From Bacteroidia bacterium (lineage in GTDB: Bacteria; Bacteroidota; Bacteroidia; SXHM01): a stretch of DNA of 64,000 bases. Every line of letters begins with the position of its first letter. Position 1 is the stretch's first letter. Positions 53,482 through 63,811 of the stretch are shown piece by piece. Under the pieces are notes generated by a model. That model was not told the origin of the DNA, searched no databases, and worked only from the letters and a program-made list of their open reading frames with translations. A program made the position numbers and the translations under genes. The DNA lies in contig JAJVIC010000003.1 in NCBI GenBank assembly GCA_022072225.1, positions 178,338 to 242,337 on the forward strand, read 5' to 3'.

Positions 53482-56400
53482 CTATTTAATCGACTTTGCC
53501 GCTGCAGAGTTTACAAATGCATCTTTCTTTTCGTCAAACATTTTTTTCAAACGTGCATTCAATTCGTCTTGTTTATAAGTGCCTGTAACCTGCACCAAAC
53601 GCTGCAGTACCGAGAATGCAATGCGCGGATTTTTTCCTGTTCTTTGTGCAAATTCAAGCGGAAGTGAACTGTAGTAATCCATTTCGCGGCTGTAGATGTC
53701 TGCCATTTTTTCTGCTATTTTATTTGCTTTTTCGTTTTCGCCTAAGCGGTAATAAGCCTCCATGATTGCCAGTGCAGAGAAGTTAAGTTCAATAGACGAA
53801 GCAGGAATTTCTTGCATACAGCGGTCTAATGTTTTAAGGGCTTCTTCTTTTTTACCCTGGTCAATTAACGCAAAGGCAAGACGGGCGAACATATTGCGGT
53901 AGTTCATACTCATGCGCACGGTTTCTGTGCCGTGGTAAAGCGATGAGTCGTTCATATTGCCCCAGGCAAAGTTATTTACCATGTTGTCAAACATTTTATC
54001 GGCTGCAACAGTTCCTGTTTGTCCGTCTTTAGGAGTGTTTTTTACAGGCACCAAACGGTAGGCAAAGCCTTCCACACGAAAATAGTCCTGCAGATTCAGG
54101 TACAATTCATCGCCAACGGTAACAGCAAAATAAATCGGGCGCTCCCAGTTGTTGTTGGCTAAAATATCCAGCATCATCAGGTGGTTGCGTGTGATGTAAT
54201 TGTCTTCAACTTCCCATTCAATTGCTTTTACAATGTTGGCTGTATCAGAAAGAGAAACAGTTCCGTTGGCAATAACTTTTGCAGAGTCAACCGGAATACG
54301 GAATTTATGGGTAGGGATGTAATTGAAGTCGCCACCGTTGGTTGAAATTTTATATTCCTTATCATCACGCGAAACAAAGTCAATAACCCTTTTTAAGTCA
54401 ACAAAACCGGGAATATTTCTGTCAACCAGAGGAAGCTGCAGACGTTTGTCGCCTAATAATTTTTCTTCACTCAGAGAGAATGGCAGTGGTGCCGATTCAT
54501 AGGCTCTTCGTCTCAACTGATCAATATACCAGCTTGTGTTGAAGAGGCTGAGGTTAACAACACGCACATCGGTGCGAATGCCTTCTACTTCCTGTGCATA
54601 CCACAATGGGAATGTATCGTTATCACCATTGGTGAAAATAATAGCGTTTGGTGCGCAGGTTTTTAAGTAATTGGCGGCAAGGTCGCGCGCTGCTGTTCTT
54701 TTGCTTCGGTCGTGATCATCCCAACCATCTTTAGCCATAAGGTATGGAGCAGATAATCCTAATACTGTGCCTACGCCTGCTGCAACTATGGCAGGGCCTT
54801 TTTGCGAAATCCAGTCGTAGATGGCTGCAACTGAAAGTCCAATCCAGATTGCAAATGCATAAAAGGAACCCACATAAGCATAATCACGTTCGCGGGGCTG
54901 ATAGGGATATTGATTCAGGTAAACTACAATGGCAACACCCGTAAGTGTGAACAACAGAAACACTACGAAGAAATCTTTTTTGTCTTTCAGAAAGTGCCAG
55001 ACCAAACCAATAATTCCAAGCAAAAACGGAATCATGTAAAACTTGTTGTACGCTTTGTTAGAAGTAATAGAAACCGGAAGATTGTCCTGCGGACCAAGAC
55101 GCGCTTCGTCAATAAATGAAATGCCTGAAAGCCAATTTCCGTTCATTAAATCGCTGGCTCCCGTTCCATCGGCACCATTTCCCTGCACATCATTCTGGCG
55201 TCCTGCAAAGTTCCACATGAAGTACCGGAAATACATGTGGCCAAGCTGATAGTCAACAAAAAACTTTATGTTCTCGCTCATGGTTGGTTTGCGCTTACCG
55301 TCTGTTCCGCTCCAGTTTTTGTATTCGGAAATGTGATGCGGCTGATTGCTGTACATACGCGGGAAAATGCCGCTGTTGCGTGAATCGTAAACCGGAATGG
55401 TTTTTTCTTCTACTACTTCGTATTTCTTTTCGCCTTTGTGATACACCTTTGCTCCTTTTTCGGTGCGGGTCATTTTAGCGGTGAAGTAATGTCCTTTAAA
55501 CAAGGGACGGTCGCCATATTGTTCACGGTTAAGGTAACTGATGAGGGCGAATACATTGTCGGGATTACTCTCATCCATTGGGGGATTTGCATTGGAGCGA
55601 ATTACCGACTGAAAGTAAGCACTGTAACCAATTAATAAAAATGTAAATGCCAGAATAATGGTGTTGGCAACATGTTTCTGATTTTTCTGTGTGTACCAGA
55701 TTCCAAATGCAATGGCTGAAATCAAAAGAATAAAGTAAAAGATAACTCCGGTATTAAACGGCAGCCCAAAACTGTTTACAAACAGCAGTTCAAATATTGA
55801 AGCCAGTTTTACCACACCGGGTATAACACCATACTGAACTCCTACAAGAATTAAAACCGAAACACCAAGCGCAGCGATAAATCCCTGCCATGAAAATTCG
55901 TATTTCTTGAAATAGTAAACAATAACCAATGCCGGAATAGCCAACAAATTCAATAAGTGTACACCTATTGACATTCCCATTAAAAGAGCAATTAAAATAA
56001 TCCAGCGGTCGGCATGAGGCTGATCGGCAACCGATTCCCATTTAAGAATTGCCCAGAAAACAATTGCCGTAAAAAACGATGACATGGCATATACTTCACC
56101 TTCCACAGCCGAGAACCAGAAGGAATCTGAGAACGTGTAGGCCAATGCTCCTACCACCCCGCTGCCTATTACGGCTATGATTCCGGGAGTTGTGATTTTA
56201 TTGTCAGCGAATACCATTTTCTTAGCAAAAGCGGTAATGCTCCAAAACAAAAACAAAATGGTAAAGGCACTTGCCAATGCCGACATGGTATTAATCATGG
56301 CAGCAATGCGTGTAACATCATCGCCTGCAAGGAGCGCAAACAAACGTGCTATCATCTGGAACATGGGGGCTCCGGGCTCATGGCCCACCATGAGTTTATA

Positions 56401-56529
56401 AGAAGCTGAAATATACTCACCGCAATCCCACCAGCTGGCAGTAGGTTCAATGGTTGAGATGTAAACAAAGGCTGCTATGGCAAAAATGAGCCAGCCTGCT
56501 ATGTTGTTGATAAGGTTATATTGTTTCAA
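53482..56529 (-). CDS. DUF2723-family membrane glycosyltransferase-like protein
   Basis: The 1015-aa protein begins with many hydrophobic segments (about 12 within residues 10-640, including LIFAIAAFVYISTIEPTASW). It has the DUF2723 start TASWWDCGEYISASYKLMVG HEPGAPMF with early acidic residues, like the PMT/GT-C fold. The C-terminal about 300 residues are soluble and end in TPR-like helices (KKEEALKTLDRCMQEIPASS). Such proteins are thought to mannosylate or otherwise glycosylate exported proteins or to act in outer-envelope assembly; the function is not proven. Transcribed alone, with the sequence TATTTTCG 26-33 bp upstream as a possible weak -7. Confidence 0.85.
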   Translation of the reverse strand: MKQYNLINNIAGWLIFAIAAFVYISTIEPTASWWDCGEYISASYKLMVGHEPGAPMFQMIARLFALLAGDDVTRIAAMINTMSALASAFTILFLFWSITAFAKKMVFADNKITTPGIIAVIGSGVVGALAYTFSDSFWFSAVEGEVYAMSSFFTAIVFWAILKWESVADQPHADRWIILIALLMGMSIGVHLLNLLAIPALVIVYYFKKYEFSWQGFIAALGVSVLILVGVQYGVIPGVVKLASIFELLFVNSFGLPFNTGVIFYFILLISAIAFGIWYTQKNQKHVANTIILAFTFLLIGYSAYFQSVIRSNANPPMDESNPDNVFALISYLNREQYGDRPLFKGHYFTAKMTRTEKGAKVYHKGEKKYEVVEEKTIPVYDSRNSGIFPRMYSNQPHHISEYKNWSGTDGKRKPTMSENIKFFVDYQLGHMYFRYFMWNFAGRQNDVQGNGADGTGASDLMNGNWLSGISFIDEARLGPQDNLPVSITSNKAYNKFYMIPFLLGIIGLVWHFLKDKKDFFVVFLLFTLTGVAIVVYLNQYPYQPRERDYAYVGSFYAFAIWIGLSVAAIYDWISQKGPAIVAAGVGTVLGLSAPYLMAKDGWDDHDRSKRTAARDLAANYLKTCAPNAIIFTNGDNDTFPLWYAQEVEGIRTDVRVVNLSLFNTSWYIDQLRRRAYESAPLPFSLSEEKLLGDKRLQLPLVDRNIPGFVDLKRVIDFVSRDDKEYKISTNGGDFNYIPTHKFRIPVDSAKVIANGTVSLSDTANIVKAIEWEVEDNYITRNHLMMLDILANNNWERPIYFAVTVGDELYLNLQDYFRVEGFAYRLVPVKNTPKDGQTGTVAADKMFDNMVNNFAWGNMNDSSLYHGTETVRMSMNYRNMFARLAFALIDQGKKEEALKTLDRCMQEIPASSIELNFSALAIMEAYYRLGENEKANKIAEKMADIYSREMDYYSSLPLEFAQRTGKNPRIAFSVLQRLVQVTGTYKQDELNARLKKMFDEKKDAFVNSAAAKSIK

Positions 56530-56641
56530 GTGTTCAGGTTTTATTTGAAGGCGAGCGAAAATAGGAATTATTTGCCACCTGCCGGAATAAGGGCAATGTT
56601 AAAGAATGTGAACGGAACAGAAGCGTTTTGAAGAATAACGA

Positions 56642-58189
56642 TTATTCAACCAACAGCTTCTGAGCTGCTATTGTTTCATTATTCTGCAGCAACTGAACGT
56701 AATACATACCACAGGATAAGTTGCCGCGCTGCAGCGTAAAACTGTTGCCTGAAATGTTGCTGATTTGTTTTACCTTTTGTCCTGCTGCATTGTAGAGTAA
56801 AAGACTTGCATTTTCCAAAGCCGTTTCAGAATAGAAAATGGTTTGTTCTGAAAATGGATTGGGGAAGGCTGAGATATTATCAGTATTTGCTCCGGGTGCA
56901 TCTATTCCTATAATAACACCCTGCACACTGTTATTGTAACGGGCAATGGCAATGGTATTTTGTGTGCTGTAGTTTCCACCAGCTACCAGAATTTTTCCGT
57001 CAGGTTGTATCACTGTTGCCATGCCCTGACAGCTGCCTCCAAAACCTGTTGTTACCAGTCCATCCGTATCAAAGGTATTATCCAGTGAGCCATCTGAATT
57101 ATACTTTGCTACTGCAAAATACAGATCGGCACCAATGTCGCGCAGGCCTGCTACTACAATATCACCATCTGATTGTACTAATATGGCTGTTGCCTGCCCT
57201 ATGTCGGTTAAGGTTCCCCAATCAATAATTGCTACTCCGTCATTATCAAAGGTAGCATCTAAGCTGCCATCGGTATTGTAACGCAGTGTTACAAAATCAT
57301 AATAGGAGTTACCGGTATTTCCGGTAACAAGCAATTTCCCGTCATCCTGTATGGCAAGTGCGTTAGCATATTCATTGGTGGTTCCCCAAATGGCGTTGGT
57401 AACAATTCCATCGCTGTCAAAGGTATTGTCTAAGCTGCCATCGGTATTGTAGCGTAACAACATATAATCGGCATGCAGACCTGAGTTGCTGAAACCGGCT
57501 ACTACAATTTTTCCATCAGATTGTATTTTCACGGCATTGGCATAGTCGCTGTAGTTTGCGGTAACAGCGGTAAGCACCAATCCATCGGTATCAAAGGTAT
57601 TGTCTAAACTGCCATCGGTATTGTAGCGTGCCACACGCACATCCATACCGCCTAAGTTATCCATACCGCCTGCCACTACAATTTTTCCATCGCTTTGTAT
57701 GGCTACGCTTTGGGCATACTCAGCGTAAATGCCTTCAACAGTGGTTAAGGTTCCGTTGCCGTCAAAGGTGTTGTCTAAGGTGCCATTTGTATTATAGCGT
57801 GCCAGTGCCATTACATCAATAGTGCCGTTGTAGGAATATCCTGCCACTACTATTTTTCCATCGCTTTGGATGGCTATTGATTTGGCAAAATCATCACCGC
57901 TGCCAATGGGTGTGGTAACTATTCCGCCTGTGCCGAAGGTATTATCTAAACTGCCATCGCTGTTGTAGCGCACTACTGCAAAATCATAATCGGAGTTGCC
58001 GTAACTGTGGCCGGCTACCAGAATTTTTCCATCGCTTTGCAGGGCCATGCTGCGGGCTGCATCATCAAAGGTTCCTAAGGATGTGGTAACTCTTCCATCG
58101 GTATCAAAGGTTAGGTCTAAAGAGCCGTCCTGTGCAAAAGAGTAGGAAGCAAGAACTAAAAAAGGCAGGGTTTGTAACAATGTTTTCAT
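56642..58189 (-). CDS. Delta-60 repeat secreted protein with T9SS sorting domain
   Basis: From the ATG at 58189 the protein is 515 aa with a signal peptide (MKTLLQTLPFLVLASYSFAQ). It contains seven delta-60 (TIGR02608-type) repeats: DGSLDNTFDTDGLV-like starts followed by QSDGKIVVAG. It ends with a T9SS domain (AFPNPFSEQTIFYS ... IAAQKLLVE). The upstream in-frame extension to 58291 lacks signal features and is not used. The repeats form a beta-propeller-like domain typical of surface or secreted proteins of unknown ligand. Confidence 0.88.
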   Translation of the reverse strand: MKTLLQTLPFLVLASYSFAQDGSLDLTFDTDGRVTTSLGTFDDAARSMALQSDGKILVAGHSYGNSDYDFAVVRYNSDGSLDNTFGTGGIVTTPIGSGDDFAKSIAIQSDGKIVVAGYSYNGTIDVMALARYNTNGTLDNTFDGNGTLTTVEGIYAEYAQSVAIQSDGKIVVAGGMDNLGGMDVRVARYNTDGSLDNTFDTDGLVLTAVTANYSDYANAVKIQSDGKIVVAGFSNSGLHADYMLLRYNTDGSLDNTFDSDGIVTNAIWGTTNEYANALAIQDDGKLLVTGNTGNSYYDFVTLRYNTDGSLDATFDNDGVAIIDWGTLTDIGQATAILVQSDGDIVVAGLRDIGADLYFAVAKYNSDGSLDNTFDTDGLVTTGFGGSCQGMATVIQPDGKILVAGGNYSTQNTIAIARYNNSVQGVIIGIDAPGANTDNISAFPNPFSEQTIFYSETALENASLLLYNAAGQKVKQISNISGNSFTLQRGNLSCGMYYVQLLQNNETIAAQKLLVE

Positions 58190-58339
58190 TTGAGTATTGT
58201 CAGTGATTAGCGTGCTGACACCGCACTTGTTAAATTTTTCAGTAGCGTTTGGTTTGATGTTGCTAAAATAAAACAAAAAGCGGAAATGCAATTTCCTTTA
58301 TGTTCCGGGGGCGGCATTGCAAATTCCCCGCAGGGGTTC

Positions 58340-59446
58340 CTAACTATTAATTTCCTCTATTGCTCTTTTGGCAGATTGTGCAGCAGTATGAACTGATACC
58401 CAATTCTCACCATCTGTAAATTCTGCTCCTGCAAAATAGAGTTTGTCTGCTACCGAACTTCCAAGTTCTCTTACCTTATTCCAATCTTCATAGTCGCTTA
58501 AATAACCACCTTTAATAAAGGGTTCATTGTTCCAGTTTTGGGTAAGGTGCTGAATGTAATTAGGTGTGGCCTGGTCAGCATATATACTGTCCAGTTCAGT
58601 TAATATAAAATTTTTCAGCTCATTACCTGAACGGGAAATAAAGTCTTGTGCAGGTGTTCCCACTGCAAACAATCCCAGAATGTTTTTGGTGGTATTTTGT
58701 CCGAATGCGGCATTGTAATATATTTTTTGTCCGCTGCTTTGAGGCGTTACCGGAAATACATATTCATCATCGCCATAGAAATTGGTGTTAAACTCAAAAA
58801 AAGCTTTAAATCCTTCCCATACAGTTGTTTCATTAATGGCGTTTGTTTTGCTTTGTGGCAGGCCTGGCGTAAAACTTATGTCTCCGTCTTTCAGAATCTG
58901 AAGTGGTACGGAAACGATTACTTTGTCTGCGGTAAACAGACCGTTGTTAGTTTGCACTGCAATCTGATTACCGGAATAATCAATGGATTGCACTATGGTA
59001 TTGTAAGAAATTTTACCGGCAACGGAAGGCACTATGTAGTCTTCAAAAAAACTGAACCACGAATAGTTGACAAATTTCCGGTCGGGGTTATCTGCAATGG
59101 TTTGAATAGTTACCTGAACGGAAGAGTCATTAACTATTTCCTGAAAAATACCAGTACCTGTTTCAAGCCATTCTGCTCCCAGAGGAATAGGAAAATCTGT
59201 AAACGCTGTATTTATTCTCATTCTTCCGCCATAAGCAGCTGAAGCTTCAATAATTTCGAAATCGGTTCCCTGCTGTTGTAAAAAATAACCTGCCGATAAA
59301 CCTCCGGCTCCGGCTCCGATAATAAGCACTTTCCCTGCAAACGGTGTGGATGCACCGTTGTCTTTTTTACAGGATGATAACATGGTCTGAAATGGTAATG
59401 CTATTCCAAACAGTCCGCACATTTTTATAAATTCTTTTCTATTCAT
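58340..59446 (-). CDS. FAD-dependent amine oxidase-like lipoprotein
   Basis: The 368-aa protein begins MNRKEFIKMCGLFGIALPFQ and has LSSCKKD, a lipobox-like Cys, suggesting membrane attachment. FAD binding is shown by KVLIIGAGAGGLSAGYFLQQ and the GG-motif EASAAYGGRMR. The C-terminal FAD-contact region reads LYFAGAEFTDGENWVSVHTA. This is the flavin monoamine oxidase/polyamine oxidase group, which oxidises amines. The protein is shorter than typical (about 450-500), so the substrate domain may be reduced. Substrate unknown. Confidence 0.85.
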   Translation of the reverse strand: MNRKEFIKMCGLFGIALPFQTMLSSCKKDNGASTPFAGKVLIIGAGAGGLSAGYFLQQQGTDFEIIEASAAYGGRMRINTAFTDFPIPLGAEWLETGTGIFQEIVNDSSVQVTIQTIADNPDRKFVNYSWFSFFEDYIVPSVAGKISYNTIVQSIDYSGNQIAVQTNNGLFTADKVIVSVPLQILKDGDISFTPGLPQSKTNAINETTVWEGFKAFFEFNTNFYGDDEYVFPVTPQSSGQKIYYNAAFGQNTTKNILGLFAVGTPAQDFISRSGNELKNFILTELDSIYADQATPNYIQHLTQNWNNEPFIKGGYLSDYEDWNKVRELGSSVADKLYFAGAEFTDGENWVSVHTAAQSAKRAIEEINS

Positions 59447-59503
59447 TTTTTTATTTTAATTGTACGGAACGGGGTTGCGGACGCTGAATATTTGAACGGA
59501 TGA

Positions 59504-60298
59504 TTAATCCGTTATTTTTCCTGTTTTATCAATCACCAGCCATTTGCCTTTTAAAATCACTTCGGCAAAACCGTTTTCAAAAGGAAAAGCTTCATCGTAT
59601 TGAAAAGAGATTACTGTTTTTCCGGTTTTATCAATATAGCCCCAGAGCCCGTTGAGTTTTACCGGTGAAAGCCCTTCCTTAAAAAGGGTTGCATCTTCAA
59701 ATGTTTTATCAATTACCTGCTTTTCGGTTTTATCAATAAAAATCCACTTTTCGTTTAGTTTAACGGATGCCACACCCTCTGAAAAAGGATTAGCTCCTTC
59801 ATAGTTCAAGGCAATAACTTCTTTGCCGGCAGGATCAACATAGCCCCAGTTACCACAGCATACATAACTGTAGTCTTTGCGCTCAACCCATTGCCCGTCT
59901 GTATTTACACACCAAAGCCCTTCGGAAAAATCAGCGATATAATAGTATTTGGGAGCAACTATTTTTTTCCCTGTTTTATCAATAAAGCCCCAGGCCCTGT
60001 TAATGTAAACGGGTGCCATGCCATTGGTAAAGTTGCGCGCATTATCGTATTCGGGTGTAATTACTTCTTTGCCGTTTATATCAATGTAGCCCCATTTATC
60101 GTCAAGCATTACAGGTGCAAGTCCTTCGGTAACTCCTCTTACTTCGTCATACTTTGCAGGGGTTATGTCTTGGCCGGTTGTTTCGTTTCTTAGTCCCCAT
60201 TTTCCGTTTTCGTCTTCATAGGGATAATATTCGGTTTCCTGCGCGCCCGCTGAAAGGGCAGCGAAAAAGAAGAATGTTGTTATAAATAGTCTTACCAT
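59504..60298 (-). CDS. WG-repeat secreted protein
   Basis: The 264-aa protein has a signal peptide (MVRLFITTFFFFAALSAGAQ) and seven WG repeats (WGYIDINGKEVI, WGFIDKTGKKIV, WGYVDPAGKEVI, WGYIDKTGKTVI and others), each about 30-35 residues. WG repeats are beta-rich modules of unclear function, often in exported proteins. It has a good -7 element just upstream. Confidence 0.9.
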   Translation of the reverse strand: MVRLFITTFFFFAALSAGAQETEYYPYEDENGKWGLRNETTGQDITPAKYDEVRGVTEGLAPVMLDDKWGYIDINGKEVITPEYDNARNFTNGMAPVYINRAWGFIDKTGKKIVAPKYYYIADFSEGLWCVNTDGQWVERKDYSYVCCGNWGYVDPAGKEVIALNYEGANPFSEGVASVKLNEKWIFIDKTEKQVIDKTFEDATLFKEGLSPVKLNGLWGYIDKTGKTVISFQYDEAFPFENGFAEVILKGKWLVIDKTGKITD

Positions 60299-60320
60299 AG
60301 GTGCATTAATTTTACTAAAG

Positions 60321-60328
60321 CAAATATA
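60321..60328 (-). promoter_or_regulatory. -7 promoter element of the WG-repeat gene
   Basis: TATATTTG on the minus strand (60328-60321), an exact TAnnTTTG match, 23 bp upstream of the start codon at 60298. Confidence 0.65.
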
Positions 60329-60415
60329 TTATTCTTTGTTATAATCTTCAGTTTTGAAGTGCTGCTCGGGTTAATGAGCATTTCGTTCAAGGCCGGTGCA
60401 AGAATGAAATTTACA

Positions 60416-61774
60416 CTATTGTGAACTCTTTTCTGTGTTTTTATTTATCAGCGATTTTACAAATTCCATTTCGGTGTCAATACCTTTTGCCATATCAGTT
60501 ATGCTGAGAGTAACCATTTTTTCGGGTATAACACCGCTGTTCCAATCTGTTCCGCAGGGACAATAATTTACCTGATTGGCAACCAGAAACCGCAGCCCGC
60601 TATTGTGCAATTTAAATTCAACCGGTTCGTCAAAAAACACCTGAGTTCCGCCTGTTACCTGTCCTACAAGGGTGCCCATTTTGTAGCATTGAAAAGTGGC
60701 AGCCATTACAGTAGCCGATGAAAATGTATTCCGGTTTGCCAGCATATAAACATTCCCTGTGAAACGTTTTTTGTTTGTGTGCGCTTGTTCAAGATTATCT
60801 GCAAATGTTTGTGTATAAACCGTATCGGATGCTGGATTTGAATATGGAGAATACCTGATGCTGCGCTTTGTATATTGAGTAAATTTTTTTGCCGTCAAAA
60901 AGGTAAACAATGTATCGCCATGAAAAGTTGAGCCGCCCGGATTGTTTCGTAAATCAATTACAAGGTTTTGGATTTTATTTTGCTGAAGAGATGTAAAAAC
61001 CGAGTCGCAAAAAGCGGCAAACTCTTGTTTGTTTTCACAGGTGTTTATATCTATTACAACTGTTGAACTGTCTAAATAGCGTGAACTAAAATCGGGTTGA
61101 CTATTTTGCGGAAATTTATCCAGAGGAATACCCGGAAGAATTATTTGCCGGGTTTGATTGCCGGGAGTTATAAGTTCAAGTGTATATGTTTTATCAAACC
61201 CGTAAACAGGGTAAAGTATGCGGTGAAAAAAGAAAGCCATATAATCGCTTTCACTTTCGTATTGCTCTCTGTTAATCATCAAATGCAGCGTGTTCAGTAT
61301 TTCGGCTGAGGGCACACCGTTAACTGAAACTATTTCTGAATAAAGAGGAAAAGCAAGGGATGAAAGATTTTCGGAGACATAGATTTTGTTGCCGGTAATA
61401 AACACTTTAACCGGAATAAATAAACCGCCCTGCTTTGCAAATTCTTTGTTATAAGAAAACGGAAATCCAAGCATTGTATGCGAATCGTGTAACAGATTAA
61501 AGATGGGAAGCAGGCGGAAATAAAATTCGGCTGCATTCAGCGGTTCGTTTATAGTGTTATAAACAGATTGGTGAACCGAGTCGAAGCGGGCTTTAGAATG
61601 TAAATGATACAGATTGAAATGGACAGTATCAAGTTTTCCGATGAGCGATTCGAGGTCGGATTTAAGTTCAACGGTTGAAAAGGTTTGAAACCGGTATTTG
61701 CTGCTGTGCTGACAGCCGGAACAAACTGCAATTAGAAAAAAGATGGAACATATTTTAAAAAGGTTGTTTTTCAT
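60416..61774 (-). CDS. S41-family peptidase lipoprotein
   Basis: From the ATG at 61774 the product is 452 aa and starts MKNNLFKICSIFFLIAVCSG CQ, with a lipobox ending in Cys. The C-terminal half carries the S41 core: IDLRNNPGGSTFHGDTLF, then NRNTFSSATVMAATFQCYK with the likely catalytic Ser in F-S-S-A. The N-terminal half (LESLIGKLDTVHFNLYHLHS) is the helical domain seen in secreted tricorn/CtpB-like peptidases. No PDZ is obvious. It may degrade peptides outside the inner membrane. Confidence 0.82.
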   Translation of the reverse strand: MKNNLFKICSIFFLIAVCSGCQHSSKYRFQTFSTVELKSDLESLIGKLDTVHFNLYHLHSKARFDSVHQSVYNTINEPLNAAEFYFRLLPIFNLLHDSHTMLGFPFSYNKEFAKQGGLFIPVKVFITGNKIYVSENLSSLAFPLYSEIVSVNGVPSAEILNTLHLMINREQYESESDYMAFFFHRILYPVYGFDKTYTLELITPGNQTRQIILPGIPLDKFPQNSQPDFSSRYLDSSTVVIDINTCENKQEFAAFCDSVFTSLQQNKIQNLVIDLRNNPGGSTFHGDTLFTFLTAKKFTQYTKRSIRYSPYSNPASDTVYTQTFADNLEQAHTNKKRFTGNVYMLANRNTFSSATVMAATFQCYKMGTLVGQVTGGTQVFFDEPVEFKLHNSGLRFLVANQVNYCPCGTDWNSGVIPEKMVTLSITDMAKGIDTEMEFVKSLINKNTEKSSQ

Positions 61775-61991
61775 TCCGCTTAATCTGTAAAACAATAGAA
61801 TTGCTTTTTTATGATATGATTAGTTCATGCAAAGTTCTGTTTTTTTATGTTAAACGGACTACCGTAGCTATGGCTAACAATGCTTACCTCGGCTTGCAGT
61901 TAAGGGCGGAATGCCGGTTAAACAGGTTCTGGCGGGACACTACGACCAACAGGGGGGGGCAATTATACAAGCAATTACCCGCTTGCTGATA

Positions 61992-62354
61992 CTACCAGCT
62001 TCCTTCTTTCTTCATAGCAAAGTAGGTCCATGCCCCACCTGCAAAATCAAAAGCTGCAAAGAGCAACATTACCGGTTCCATCATGTGCAGGTAAACAAAT
62101 GCTGAAAAGAAAAAAATAATAGTGCAACGGATACAGGCGGTAACCCTGAAAATAATGTGAAGGTTATGTTTTGCCGCAACAATATAATAAACGGATAGTG
62201 CCATGAGTAAAATTCCGGATAGTCTTATCCAGACTTCACTGGTATTAGCTACACCGAACAGGGTTAATAATGCATTGGGTATTATTAGCAGTATTGCTCC
62301 GATAATTGTAAGGTAAACACCAAATACGAAAACACTTTTAGCAGAATTTGTCAT
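61992..62354 (-). CDS. Small four-helix membrane protein, unknown
   Basis: The 120-aa protein has about four hydrophobic segments (VFVFGVYLTIIGAILLIIPN, IRLSGILLMALSVYYIVAAK, IIFFFSAFVYLHMMEPVMLL, AFDFAGGAWTYFAMKK). It has no recognised motif beyond the overall layout of small DUF-type membrane proteins. Downstream of it (61796-61991) I see no gene. Confidence 0.65.
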   Translation of the reverse strand: MTNSAKSVFVFGVYLTIIGAILLIIPNALLTLFGVANTSEVWIRLSGILLMALSVYYIVAAKHNLHIIFRVTACIRCTIIFFFSAFVYLHMMEPVMLLFAAFDFAGGAWTYFAMKKEGSW

Positions 62355-62454
62355 CCTCTTTTCTTTAGTTAATAATTACATATTGAAAGTCTGGCAATAT
62401 ACTTTGATTTACGGAATTATAAATTAAACGGCAAATAATGATGGAATAAAAACA

Positions 62455-62539
62455 TGTCAGTTCGAGCGTAGTCGAGAACCCTTATAACTCGTCTTCAAAA
62501 GCTGATAATTAAAACTTCTCGACTACGCTCGAAGTGACA
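62455..62539. repeat. Palindromic REP-like element, copy 2
   Basis: Arms TGTCAGTTCGAGCGTAGTCG plus AGAA (62455-62478) and TTCTCGACTACGCTCGAAGT plus GACA (62516-62539), 23 of 24 matching, with a 37-bp AT-rich centre. It is the same element as at 11575-11636, but with the inner pair G-C changed to A-T on both arms. It lies in the 290-bp gap before the propeller gene. Confidence 0.88.
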
Positions 62540-62644
62540 AAACCACAAAATTGCAAACATCTTAATAATTCCGTTGATTTAAGCGCGGGTACTTTGTTAA
62601 TTTTATTTTAGCGGAACACGATGCCCAACGGGCGTTCGTATTTC

Positions 62645-63706
62645 TTAAAATTGCTTTTCAAAAGTCTTTCCGTTAAACTTAAATATATTTCCGTCTTCCA
62701 TTCCAAAAAGCAAATTGTTTTTGTTGTCTTTATAAATAGTCCAAATCATTGGTTCAGATAGTTGGTCATTGATTGAATAGTTGGTCAACGTTTTACCGTC
62801 ATATTTCCAGGTTCCTGTATCTCTGTCTCCAAACCAAATATTGCCTTCTGAATCTTCTTCAATAGCAAAAACGTGTTCAAGCGTTCCCGGTTTTGATTTA
62901 TCTCCTCTTCGTGTACTTGTCGGATGGATTAAATGATTCTTTTCAGAAAAATTAATTACCGAATTACCTTCCATAAGCAAAACGCCAATACCATTATTTC
63001 CTATCCAAATCCGGCCTTTTGAATCTGCTAATACACTTCTTATATGCAAAAGCTCATTATCTTTCAGGTTTAATTTTTCATTATCAAAGCTATTTACCGT
63101 TTTACCATCATAGTTAAATAGTGCTGCATAAGTCGCAATCCAAACTATACCGTTTGCGTCTTTTGAAATATCAGTTACGCTATAAGTATTATCAGGATTT
63201 TTACTTTTGGTTTTTGGGAAAATCAAATAGTTCATATTTATTCCGTCAAAACGATTTATTCCTTCTTCTTCACCCGCATAAAACCATAAATCTCCGTTGG
63301 TTTTATTCCATTCATATTTTGGTTCGTTGGTATTGGTGAAATAATTCTTTAACATTCCTTTGTGATATACACTTACTCCTTTTGCAGTTCCAAACCAAAT
63401 TTTTCCATTCTTGTCTTCCTGGATTGAACGGATTTGATTGTCTGCTAAACCTTCATTGGTTGTAAAGTATTCAAATGATTTTCCATTATAATAGCTTACG
63501 CCTTCGTTATGACTACCAATCCAGTAATTACCTTTACTATCCTGAAAAATGGCACGTATTCCCGAAGTAAATTTTAAGGTGTCGGTTTTTGAAGTTACTA
63601 CCCATTCAGCCTTGTTGGTTTTTTTTTCTGTTGATTTCTTTTCAACGCAAGAGAAGTTCAAGGTCAATATGAGGATTAGGTAAATCAATTTTATTCTTTT
63701 GTTCAT
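62645..63706 (-). CDS. Two-component-propeller lipoprotein
   Basis: From the ATG at 63706 the product is 353 aa with lipoprotein signal MNKRIKLIYLILILTLNFSC. It contains many Reg_prop-type repeats: GIRAIFQDSKGNYWIGSHNE, QIRSIQEDKNGKIWFGTAKG, VLADSKGRIWIGNNGIGVLL, AIEEDSEGNIWFGDRDTGTW. These repeats form the periplasmic sensor propeller of hybrid two-component systems, but no kinase domain follows here, so it is a stand-alone propeller. Ligand unknown. Confidence 0.88.
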   Translation of the reverse strand: MNKRIKLIYLILILTLNFSCVEKKSTEKKTNKAEWVVTSKTDTLKFTSGIRAIFQDSKGNYWIGSHNEGVSYYNGKSFEYFTTNEGLADNQIRSIQEDKNGKIWFGTAKGVSVYHKGMLKNYFTNTNEPKYEWNKTNGDLWFYAGEEEGINRFDGINMNYLIFPKTKSKNPDNTYSVTDISKDANGIVWIATYAALFNYDGKTVNSFDNEKLNLKDNELLHIRSVLADSKGRIWIGNNGIGVLLMEGNSVINFSEKNHLIHPTSTRRGDKSKPGTLEHVFAIEEDSEGNIWFGDRDTGTWKYDGKTLTNYSINDQLSEPMIWTIYKDNKNNLLFGMEDGNIFKFNGKTFEKQF

Positions 63707-63811
63707 TCCGGGTTTTTCTGATATGCCGCACAACGTTAAATCTCCGCAACTAATTTACAAAAACTTGCGGCAAGCCCAGTTGAGCTTAATATTCAGCGCG
63801 TGTGGTTGTAG

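Noticed and set aside
62620..62640. Integron attC-like sequence GCCCAACGGGC, and CACAACG near 63728
   Set aside because: Only single half-sites are found, without a matching RYYYAAC/GTTRRRY pair and internal L boxes, and there is no integrase in the window.
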